A stretch of DNA of 64,000 nt from Misgurnus anguillicaudatus (lineage: Eukaryota > Chordata > Actinopteri > Cypriniformes > Cobitidae): assembly GCF_027580225.2 (NCBI RefSeq), contig NC_073351.2:1589001-1653000 (forward strand), read 5' to 3'. Positions 46,600-55,937 of the stretch are shown here, piece by piece (the stretch's first letter is position 1; each line of letters starts with the position of its first letter). The notes beneath the pieces are model-generated. The model was not told the origin of the DNA. It made no database searches and worked only from the letters and a program-made list of their open reading frames with translations. The position numbers and the translations under genes were made by a program.

Positions 46600-47131
46600 T
46601 TAATGAAATGAGGGAAGCAGAGGCCTATACCATGAAGCCGGTTTAAGTGGATAGCCAGGTAAGTTTAAGATTAGTTTGCGCCAACCCTGGGTTTTAGGTA
46701 CCATGAAAGTAGCGCGGCTTTAATCGGTATTCGTCGCCATGGTATCTTACGCTGCACGGCTAACCTGCCCCGGGGCAGGTTATGTTCTGGATTCGAGATC
46801 TGAGACTGCAGTTTGACCAATCAGCTGCAAGCAAAGAAATATATAGCTGATGTAACTATTTTCCGTGTTGATACTACATTTAAAGAAAAAAAGAGGGGAA
46901 AAACTAAGAAAAAAAGGAGGCTGAGGGTCGATCTTAATCTTAAACATCCAAAGCAGAGAGAAGTCTCAGGGGTTTCCGCGTAAATTGTTAGAGCACTTCG
47001 TAGAGAGAGTTTTTAGCTTTCCCTTGCCCAGTTATTTGTATGAAATATGTAGATTTTCCACGGAAGGAATCTCTTATCTTTGCAAACTTCTTGCCTCACA
47101 TAAGAAATGTATCACGTTGAATCCATGCCCT
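46600..47131 (+). mobile_element. PIF/Harbinger element fragment
   Basis: AGGCCTATACCATGAAGCCG near 46620 resembles the ends of fish Harbinger elements. A transposase relic follows at 46985-47130. The element is cut at 47131 by another insertion, and its continuation was not identified beyond 48052. Confidence 0.55.
46985..47130 (+). pseudogene. Harbinger transposase N-terminal relic
   Basis: The frame reads PSYLYEICRFSTEGISYLCK then LLASH. This corresponds to the (E)RYRFS..GI.YLC.LL segment near the N-terminus of PIF/Harbinger transposases (HARBI1-type nucleases). The DDE core is absent. The frame runs on into the next inserted element. Confidence 0.6.
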
Positions 47132-48052
47132 TGGGTGATTCTCACGAAACCATTGAAACACCACGGCACTAATGATTTTAGCTTTAAAATGTGTAATATA
47201 GTAACATTAAAAAGCATCAGAATTAACACAATACTGTGTTCTACCTTGCACAATGTGTGATTTCAACATAAGAATTTATAATTGTAAATTTTATCTCATT
47301 TTCTGCTGAAATTCTCATTACCGGAATGTGTCCCGCTGTGTTTGAACATGCGTTATGTTGTAATTTAATCATATTGACACAAAAATATTAAGAAAAAAAA
47401 TAAATGGATGTTTTGCTAGACTACTTTAGATGACAGAAAAAATATTTACTGAATATTCATGTATAATAACAATGAAGAAAAATTTGGAAAATTATGTGTC
47501 CATGCCTGATGTTCTCATCCTCCGCAACACTTTTTGAGAACAGTTTAAGCACACATACAGAATTTTAATAAAGTTTTGATTTTGAGTGACCAAGCACATG
47601 GACCAGTTACTTCAAGATGGCTACCAGGTAAGATCATTTTTTTACAGTTAATTTGAAATATTGTCTTGTCAGAATGCTTACACGACATTTTGATTATCAT
47701 TACCGCAACAGATGCTTATTAAATGTTAATTTAATTAATAGAAGCATAATACTTTGATTTTAAATGCATGTGCAGAATCTCCAAATTATGTTCTTTCAGG
47801 TTTGTCATGTCATTTTAAAAATATGTCAGTGTTGATGTTTTCTGACTGTTGCGGTAATGAGATTTTTTTGTACAAATTTTTTAAATTATGTTACAAAAAG
47901 TGTTAAATGATAAGTAAAAGTTTTTAAATTAATGTTCCCATTTACTCCAGACTTTGTTTTTCAATGTCTGGTGGGAAAAAAAGTAAATTTAAGCAATTTT
48001 TACATTTTCATGCTTGACATTTTTAAAACCAAGTTTTCGTGAGAATCACCCA
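47132..48052. mobile_element. non-autonomous element with GGGTGATTCTCACGAAA ends
   Basis: The ends are TGGGTGATTCTCACGAAA and TTTTCGTGAGAATCACCCA, a perfect inverted pair of about 17-18 bp. It is AT-rich inside with no ORF and is inserted into the Harbinger relic. Confidence 0.85.
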
Positions 48053-48219
48053 TTTATAGATCCGCATATACTCATATATATAAATGAGGCAAGGGTGTGA
48101 AGTTACAAGCTGTTTTAAAGCATAAAGAAATTACTTTGACAGGTAAAACTTTTACATATGCCATGATGATGTTCAAAAAGATGAGTTTTAACTGATAAAA
48201 CTCTTGACTACTGTGGGAC

Positions 48220-49170
48220 AGTTTTTCTCAATTGCTAACACACTATAACAGATTTATTTGGCATAATTTCCCAAATCAATAATTCAGTTCTTGAAGCATC
48301 AACACATTTCTCAAAACTCAAAATGCCATTCACCTGTTTTCACACAAGTTTCTCAATGCCTTTTGCAAATCTCTTTACAAAAATGCCTTCATTTTGCATA
48401 GGTTTAACCATGTTCTCATTCAGAAAACACAAACACATAATATAAGTCAGTGGTTCTCAAACTTTTTCCGCGTGCGGCCCCCCTTGTGTACAGTGCATTC
48501 CTTCGCGGCCCCCCCCAAAGAAAATTTATGACAATGTTCTAATATTTAACATTTTAATTAAACAAAACATATTAAGTTATACAAAGTAGTGCTGTTGGTT
48601 AGTAGCCTTATTTTTTTTAGGTTTAATTACACAGAATTCATGATAAATGAATGTATTTTATAAAATGCCATAAAATTGGGGCCCCCCCCTGGCACCATCT
48701 CGCGGCCCCCCTGGGGGCCCCGGACCCCAGTTTGAGAACCACTGATATAAGTGACCATCATGAGCTGAACACAATTAACACAAACTTGTTAATCTGTTAA
48801 CACTATGTAACAAAATTGATGACACATCATCGTAATCTCAAGAGATAAAGGACGGGTGATTATTTGCTTAAGTAAATGGACCCTAACTATGGTTAAAGAG
48901 CTGAAAGATGTGGGACACAGAGAGGAAGGGACCAAAGAACATTTGTTTTTGATGAAACACAAGCAACACTAGTTGATCATGTCCTTGTGCATAGGATGAC
49001 CATGAGGTGAAGCTGGCCAATGAGTTCAGCCAAACGTGAGGCGTTTCACAGTTGAATCATTCAATACTTTACTAAAGAATACAAGTACCTGAAATTTGCC
49101 AAAGAAACTTCAGTAATTGACAATGTTTTACAGTACGCTATGCTGAGTAGATAGATATACAGTTAAAATT
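48220..49170 (+). pseudogene. Tc1/IS630-like element with transposase N-terminal relic
   Basis: From about 48905 a frame reads GTQRGRDQRTFVFDETQATL then VDHVLVHRMTMR, matching the N-terminal segment (R-rich leader, RATLVDHV..HG.TMREAG) of a fish transposase family whose C-terminus is seen at 13.7-14.0 kb. A stop replaces the following EAG. Sequence from 48220 (TTTTTCTCAATTGCTAACAC) resembles the terminal region of such elements and of the stretches at about 46330 and 49650. A hAT MITE (48448-48744) interrupts it. Confidence 0.6.
48448..48744. mobile_element. hAT MITE with perfect 8-bp duplication
   Basis: The ends are CAGTGGTTCTCAAACTTTTT and AGTTTGAGAACCACTG. The flanking direct repeat ATATAAGT (48440-48447, 48745-48752) is exact. 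CAGTGGTTCTCAA is the terminal motif of Charlie-type hAT elements. Runs of GGCCCCCC lie inside both ends. 297 bp, no ORF. Confidence 0.92.
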
Positions 49171-49639
49171 TAGATAAGAGAACCTACATTGTTATTATAT
49201 GTAGATTTGTGACGTGTGAAGCAAAGCATCAATAGTTGAGTCAACTTTGTTTTTATAGTCCAGTGATTTTTACTGAGTTTTATTGAACACTTCATTCATT
49301 GTTCTACTCGGTACAGTTCTGTACAAAATTGGTGCTAAAAAGCACTGGAAGCTCGTAACCAAATTTAACTCCCCGCCCTTGACCAGTTAACTCGTCAATT
49401 AAGAGAAAACGCTTCCCTGCCAGTGACAAGTTTTTCTGGCAATCCGTATTTCCGCTCTTATCCACCATGTTGTGCTCTTACCCAACTTATAATACCCATA
49501 GATATTCCCTTAGGGCAAACAGATTTCCAGTCAATTAAGGCAGCCTGTGACAACATAGCAGTGCAATCTATTCAAAGTTGAATTTGGCATGATTCTTTTT
49601 TGTTTAGCAAGGGAGTGGAATGTGTGTTATGTAGATTAC

Positions 49640-50200
49640 AGGTTTTTTTCCAATTGCTTACACATTAAAATTAAAACTACCAGAATTAGCAAAACCTTAC
49701 ACTTAAGGAGCATAACACTGGCCTATAGGGAGAATCCAGAGAGAACAAGATGGAGGAAGAGGCCTAGGTAGAGAAAAGGGGAGACCTGGAGAAGGGGTAG
49801 GACATGCACAAAGAAGACAACCCAATCTGTGTAATGAAATATGTGCTACAATTGTCGACCATGAATGCTGGAACTAGAGAAATTCAAGCTGATATTTTTA
49901 ACGATCACACAATTTTCATTAATGTCCAACAGGTCTCTCTGTCAACAATAGCCTGTATCCTTAAAAACATCAAGCTCTGATAAAACAACTCTATTAAGTG
50001 CCATTTGAAAGAAATCCAGACAGGTCCTGCGGTGTGAATATGTGGCAAACTTTGGATTCTACAATCAAAACAAACGTGAAGCGCGCACAAATATTTTATA
50101 TATGATGATGCTACTTCATCAACTAACCTGAGCTGGTACATAACTTGATATTCTATATAAGCCAAAATAAACCAGCGATGTACTGTACTGATTGCCTGAG
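49640..50200 (+). pseudogene. second Tc1/IS630-like transposase N-terminal relic
   Basis: It starts with CAATTGCTTACACATTAAAA, like the copy at 48.2 kb. From about 49745 one frame reads RGRPGEGVGHAQRRQPN and then ATIVDHECWN, again the R-rich leader and ATIVDH segment of this family, followed by stops and frameshifts. No catalytic region is recognisable. Confidence 0.55.
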
Positions 50201-50334
50201 TAAGTGTCGTGGTACATTATAAGATTGATTGACAAAGATAATGAATGTACAATCTCACTGTCCTCACACTGAATCAAGTATGATGTGTAGTATAAAAAGA
50301 GGGATGCATGAATGAAGAAATGTAGTAAACTTAA

Positions 50335-51960
50335 AGGAACAACACGCCCAGATTTTGGGAATTTAGCTTATTCGCCATCTCCCCCAGAGTTAGATAAGTC
50401 CATATACATTCCTTTCTCATCTCCGTGCGTGCTGTAACTCTGGCCCTTTTTACATTAGAGCATTTGCGTTTTAAAACGCCATTTTAAAATGAAAACGATC
50501 CTCGTTTATACTGGCATTTTAAAAAGAATCTTCATCCACACTTTACACGACCATAAACGCATGAAACATGACCAATTACGTAACTGGGCATGCGCATGAA
50601 AGTGTAAAATAACTTATTACTCTAATAATAGCTTACCTTTGCGCATATAGGCAGCCTAGGGGTGTGCGATTTTGACAAAACTTCATACCTGGATCCTTTG
50701 CTGGCAACTACAAAAGACACTAATTTTGAACCTATAAAAATGTGTTTGGGAAAGTCTTTAGCTCCCCCCTACAACATATTAATATGATTAATAGATTAAT
50801 GTTGATTTAATAAAACAAACAGAAAGGTCTTTATGATTTAAAAAGGAAGCTTTCAAGTGAACAGTACTAAACAGTGGCGAATAAATTTCAGCAAATGCAA
50901 ACTTCAATCAAACATAATAAGAGGTAAACACCAAATAAATGATCTTCCCTTACCTGTCGATGTTAATTGTGTAATTAATTAATAAAAATTAATATGACGT
51001 TAATTTTTAAAAGTGTGCGAGGTCTGTGCACGTCCTCTGCTAGCAACACAGAAATAGCAAAAAGCACAATCGGCTAAACGAGCATTAAATATTAATATGA
51101 AGTTGATTTTATTGTTTTTAATTTATATTCACACAACTTATCATCAAAACATCGATTAAAATTAAGAAACAAATTATATGAAACGAAATTCATTTTAAAG
51201 TAGCAAACAAAACTTAAATTAAACTCGAAAATAATGTCTGACCCATTTCCATTCTCCCTTCATATTGGCCTTTACAACGCCCTATATGGCATTTAAAATT
51301 ACAGTCTTTAGTAATTAGCTAACTAAATTTAAACAAAACATAAACAACATTACAACAATATTCAAACCTAACAATACTCAAACATAAATATAAAACAGAC
51401 ATTAGGATACATGTTAAAACAATCTGAAATAGCGTTTATAATAGCTGGTTGATGTGTGTTTACTATTTTTGGCAAAACCTCCGTTGCAAACCTCCATTTA
51501 CCTGAATACAAATAATTTTTACTTTGAAAATGATGTGCTGTCACGTTAACATCAGCGGTTCGTTTACATAAGACTCCGTCTTCGTTCATTTACAATGCAG
51601 CGCAACGTCTGAGTTCTCAAACTAAAACAGGGTCTTTAGCGTTTGCGAACGAATCCGTTTATGAGGGTCGAAAACGGTGGTGTAGTGTAAATGAAAGGCG
51701 TAAACGTAGCAAAAGTAACGCATTTTAAAGGATAAACGCATTAATGTAAACATAGCCTCCGTCTGACGCAGCACCCGCTAGCTTAGCTAGCACAAAGTCT
51801 GGAAGTGAATGGCTCCAGCTAGCAAACTGCTCCTAATAAGTGACAAAATAACGCCAACATTTTCCTATTTATGTGTTGTGATTTGTGTAGTCACACCATG
51901 TACAAATAACAAGGTGATATGAGACACAGCAATCTTTTAACAGTATATATACTGGGAACT
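50335..51960. repeat. CCCAGATTTTGGGAATTTAG repeat, split
   Basis: The left half (50335-50441, TTATTCGCCATCTCCCCCAG) and right half (51758-51960, CGCTAGCTTAGCTAGCACAA) are adjacent parts of one common cyprinid repeat, separated here by the insertion at 50442-51757. Confidence 0.65.
50442..51757. mobile_element. non-autonomous element with GGCCCTTTTTACATT ends
   Basis: The left end GGCCCTTTTTACATTAGAGC, ATTTGCGTTTTAAAACG and right end ATAAACGCATTAATGTAAAC, ATAGCC are imperfect inverted copies. Inside, CGTTTATACTGGC/CGTTTATGAGGG phrases also pair. No transposase. The target duplication is unclear. Confidence 0.65.
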
Positions 51961-52089
51961 ATATTCTCAGAAGCTGACGCACTGCTACTTGGGCATTAAT
52001 CTGCCAATCATTTTTTGATTAATCAATTTATTGTATAAAAAAGAAAGACATTTATTTCAATTAAGGTTTTTTGCTTATAACTAAATAAA

Positions 52090-52260
52090 ACCCTAAAGTG
52101 GGACTCAATACTACAAGATTTTTACAATTCTGGCTGATTATGAAATCTGGTTACAGCACACACAAGGACAAACTTGCACATTACAAAGAAGGGAATGGAA
52201 ACGTATAAAGATTGTGACACATTTGTTTTATGATTACATTCGCTAAATAGTACACTTGCC
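52090..52260. repeat. ACTACAAGATTTTT repeat fragment
   Basis: ACTACAAGATTTTTACAATT, CTGGCTGATTATGAAATCTG and GTTACAGCACACA follow the same order as 53049-53110 (ACTACAGGATTTTT, CTGTCTGATTATAAAATC, GTTGCAGCACACA). Two copies of one dispersed element lie about 950 bp apart. Confidence 0.6.
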
Positions 52261-52281
52261 GCTTTTTGCACTTATCACGGT

Positions 52282-52606
52282 GTGTTTTCGACCCTGCGGT
52301 CATTAAAAATCCCAGGATGTTATTCGAAAAGGAGTAGGGGTGTGCCCCGGCATCCTGGCCAAAACTTGCCCATTGGCCTACTAATCATCTCTCATACTAA
52401 TTGGCTATATCACTCTATCTCCTCTCCACTAATAAGCTGGTGTGTGGTGGGCGTTCTGGCACAATATGGCTGCCGTCGCATCATCCAGGTGGATGCTGCA
52501 CATTGGTGGTGGTTGACGAGATTCCCCCGTTCACATGTAAAGCGCTTTGAGTACTGAGAAAAGCGCTATATAAAATGTAACTAATTATTATTATTATTAT
52601 TATTAA
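52282..52606 (+). repeat. SINE or LINE 3'-tail repeat ending in ATT microsatellite
   Basis: The 3' part AAAGCGCTTTGAGTACTGAG then AAAAGCGCTATATAAAATGT and a terminal (ATT)n run is a widespread fish tail shared by some SINEs and LINEs. The upstream part (GGGTGTGCCCCGGCATCCTG) is typical of a cyprinid copy family. No box A/B promoter was confirmed, so SINE versus LINE tail stays open. Confidence 0.6.
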
Positions 52607-52761
52607 AACTTCCACAAGCCATTTCTCTGTCTCTGCTGTCTACAGGACCTTACGGGAGCTTGTTTCGCGGTTGCCATTTCAAAAGGTTTGTCATTCACCT
52701 TTATCTCCCATTGGCTATTGTGAAAGTAATGATTTAATGATCCCGATTTAAAATCCTAAGG

Positions 52762-53039
52762 TAGGGTGGCCATGCGTGCCGTTCCTCCCGGGCGCGTCCT
52801 GGCCAGGGCTTCGGTGTGTCTTCCGAAAGTCGTGTTTGTTGACCGCATACATCATAGAGGATTATTGTCATTATTACAGAAAAGCAACCGTTACCTTTTA
52901 AGGTAAGAATGAAACTACGTTTGTATGTCTTATGTTTTTAACTGAATGGCGTATGCGGTCAACAAATACGACTTCCAAAAGACGCACCGAAATCCTGGCC
53001 AGGATGCGTCCGGGAAGAATGGCACGTATGGTCACCCTA
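52762..53039. mobile_element. palindromic hAT-like MITE
   Basis: The ends are TAGGGTGGCCATGCGTGCCG and GGCACGTATGGTCACCCTA. Arms of about 65 bp pair further inward (GCGTCCTGGCCAGGGC / ATCCTGGCCAGGATGC; TTGTTGACCGCATAC / GTATGCGGTCAACAA). The flanking direct repeat is CCTAAGG (52755-52761, 53040-53046). Confidence 0.85.
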
Positions 53040-53040
53040 C

Positions 53041-53250
53041 CTAAGGCCAGGCTCACACTACAGGATTTTTAAAGTCCTGTCTGATTATAAAATCTTGTTG
53101 CAGCACACATATCAGGGAATCTTGAAAGATTTTCTTTTTATTAATCTTTAACATGCTTACACCACAAGATTTGAAAATCCTTCTGCATCACAGACTACAG
53201 GACATTATTAAGATTATCGTGCCAAAGCGAGTGTACGTATTTGTCTCGCG
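53041..53250. repeat. ACTACAGGATTTTT repeat, second copy
   Basis: Begins CTCACACTACAGGATTTTTA. Related to 52090-52260. Its interior includes ACACCACAAGATTTG, an inverse-like echo of the start. Confidence 0.55.
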
Positions 53251-53322
53251 AGAGTTGGCAACACTGCAGCATCCTATTTTACTTTTGTTCATGTGACACC
53301 CACTCCTCTGTGCTTAATGCTG

Positions 53323-53734
53323 TATAGACCCCTTCACGGTTCACGTCACAGGCGGCTCCCACTGCGCATGTCGGGGTCAGAAAAGCCATTACAGCAGATA
53401 GAGTTGCGTATTATTCGGTATCGTCAAAAATGCCTACTTACGTCGTGGGCTGTGAAAATCGCACCAGGTCTTCCGATAAGTTTTCGCGATTCATGCACAA
53501 TCTCAAAAACAAAAAAATACAACATCTGCGTCTGCAAGCAATTAACGTGCAGACTGGGACAATGCAAATATCAAAGAGGCTTGTGTTTGTAGTGCTCACT
53601 TCATTTGAGGTAAGTCATCATTTTTTAGCGTGTTAGATTAAATTATAAAGCCTAAATGGTATGAACAGTTTGACCCCATGCTTCGCGCGCACCTGATCGT
53701 CATCCAATGTTTACAAACCTTGAAGGGATCTATA
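53323..53734 (+). mobile_element. short element carrying a THAP exon
   Basis: The ends TATAGACCCCTTCACGGTT and AACCTTGAAGGGATCTATA are imperfect inverted copies 412 bp apart. Between them lies the degenerate THAP exon below. Probably the 5' part of a THAP-transposase element that lost its core. Confidence 0.6.
53430..53609 (+). pseudogene. degenerate THAP-domain exon with donor site
   Basis: An ATG opens MPTYVVGCENRTRSSDKF, close to a THAP start but with the first Cys lost. LRLQAINV sits where the W/LLQAI segment is expected. Near the end, a one-base shift reveals CVCSAHF, the closing CxxH of the zinc finger, in a neighbouring frame. The exon ends GAG followed by GTAAGT, a good splice donor (53610). 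The missing Cys and frameshift make it non-functional. Confidence 0.7.
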
Positions 53735-54155
53735 GAGCAAACACTCAGTGCTTATAGCTGCGCAGCTCGCTGTCTAATTCAACTAAAGATACTATTTCTA
53801 TAAAAGTGACTGTGGGGATGTGGGCAGTGACGTCACAGACCAACTAATCCATAATGACATTTGTTAACAACTATTTTTATAATGGAGCTGTTGTAGCACC
53901 TTAAATTCAAATCAAATTTATTTCTGTAGCACTTTTCACAAGTTTGCATAGTAGCAAAGCAGCTTTGCAGTTAATACACATAATACAGGTGGTACAGACA
54001 CTAATAAACAGTTTTTAAAAAAGTTTTAGGAATTATAAAATGCATGGTAAGAGTGCATTTAAGAGTAATTATAAGAGTAATGTGATCATGTGACCGTCAA
54101 GTATGGATGGCAAACCATACTCAAAATGTGACGTCTGGTTTAACCCATCCCAGTA

Positions 54156-54478
54156 CAGGGCTCCAGACTAACTTTTTTCACTAGGAGCACAGTAGCCCCC
54201 AACTGAAAATTTTAGAGGCGCAACCAGAAAATGTAGGGGCACACACCATAAATCAACATGCTAACCAAATATTCACATTCAATTTCCACTGTATTACTAA
54301 TAAATACTTTGATGATAGATGCAGAAAGTACAACGTGCGGTTTCAAATTCAGTGTCATATCACAAAAAAAAGGGTCAAATTTACTGGTCGCACATGTGCG
54401 ACTGGATGTAAAATTCAGTGGCACGCTCTCAAATTTTGGTGGCAAAATGCCACCATTTGGTGGCAGTCTGGAGCCCTG
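54156..54478. mobile_element. hAT-type MITE, CAGGGCTCCAGAC ends
   Basis: The ends are CAGGGCTCCAGACTAACTTT and GGCAGTCTGGAGCCCTG (inverted). CCAACTGAAAATTTTAG-type repeats and GGTGGCA runs lie inside. The flanks do not show a clear 8-bp duplication. No ORF of note. Confidence 0.75.
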
Positions 54479-55882
54479 CAGTAAGTAATGAACACATGCA
54501 CGTGCAAGTCGTGAACACACACACAGATGGAGCAGTGGTCAGTAATTTATTGCAACACCCAGGGAGCAATTGGGGGAAAGGTGTACTGTTAAAGGGCACC
54601 TGAGTTGCTTCCCCCAGCCATATATTAGCACTACTTACTGTAAAAATAGTTGTCTGTAGGACTGTAATCTGTTAATTTAATAGTAATGTAAAGCCGTGTA
54701 AATTTTTCATAAAGTGTATATTTATCAAGACTAACTATAAAAAAATGAATTGTCTATATGATTGTTATCGGAGTAAACATAAATACAAAATGTGTTTTTA
54801 GAGTAGGCCCAGAAAGCAGACGACTCCGAGCCGGATCGGCACCAGAGCTGCTGACTTGGGCACAAATCTGAATTGGATCCGGCACGAAGTTGTCTGCTGT
54901 CTGGGGAACTGCCTATAGACATTTATTTTATCCCTTATTCTTAAAATCACTGTCTTTTGAAACTGAAGAGAAAAAATTTGTTAATACCAAATCCTGAGAC
55001 CTGCACTTAACACAGAGAGAATGCTAACTAGTGTACACACACTTTTCCCTACTAAATGACCACTGTAACCAGAGCTATTGGTTTACAGTGACTGACACAT
55101 AGACCCATAGTGCAACCTCCATAAAACATAAAATAGCCTTCTCTATTCCATACTGTATGTAAAACACAAGAGCAAGTTAGAGGGAAATGTTACTGAAATG
55201 GGGAGAAGCTTAAATAAAAGCAAATAATGCTTGTCTATAACACAGGCAAAAACACCACACACAAAATAAATAGCGGCATACAATATGTCAGATGGTTACA
55301 CCAACTATCAGTATTTTGTAGATAGATGGATGGATATATAGATGATTTATTTTGGATGCTTTTAGTCACCAACATAATTCCCACAGTTACATTGGTGTTA
55401 TGCCATAATTTGGATGAGTTTATTATTATTCTGTAATGTGGAAAAACTATATAAATATAAAACAAGTGACTGTTTCAAAACTTTTGACTGGTAGTGCATG
55501 TATGTATATTTGTGTGCGTGTGTTTGTTTCTCTGAGACATTACACAAATGCAGACAAAATGCATACATGCCATGAGACCAACAAAAGCTTGACTTGGTTT
55601 AGAAAGCCCTACAAAAAAAATGGTTTAAAAACATGCTTACAGGAAAACAGCCATCTGCAAATCGTTTATTTATTTAATGAGACACGCTTCACAATTTACT
55701 GTATCTACCCCCTCCCTGCTCAAGCCACCCAACTTGCAAGAAAACACAGCAACCCACCATAAAACTCCAATTTGCTCATGAGTGCATCATGACTTAGCAC
55801 GCTGGCCCAGAAACAGCCAAAGTTTGCCTAATAAACTGTACCTATTGAAGAAGCCCACAATGCAAAGATGTATGAACTTAGT
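54479..55882. other. intron or 3' flank of the minus-strand gene; no exon recognised
   Basis: The large exon to the right ends in a splice donor, so this stretch should be intron. I looked for a minus-strand coding exon behind an acceptor and found none I could support. Confidence 0.4.
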
Positions 55883-55930
55883 TTAACCTTGAAATCTGAA
55901 GATTTGTAGAATTGTGATAAAAGAGGTGTG

Positions 55931-55937
55931 TCTTACC
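55931..55937 (-). other. splice donor of the CxxC-module exon
   Basis: On the minus strand the sequence reads GACAAG followed by GTAAGA. The intron starts at 55936, directly after a Lys codon (phase 0). Beyond it the frame gives 17 further residues and a stop, with no sign of module sequence. Confidence 0.85.

Noticed and set aside
46446..46646. 66-codon Arg/Lys-rich ORF as a nuclear protein
   Set aside because: Purine-rich low-complexity sequence beside a decayed transposon; at best an R-rich leader relic of a Tc1/IS630-like transposase.
54731..54922. Minus-strand ORF as the next exon of the CxxC-module gene
   Set aside because: No acceptor in phase 0, no cysteine module, and composition differs from the large exon.
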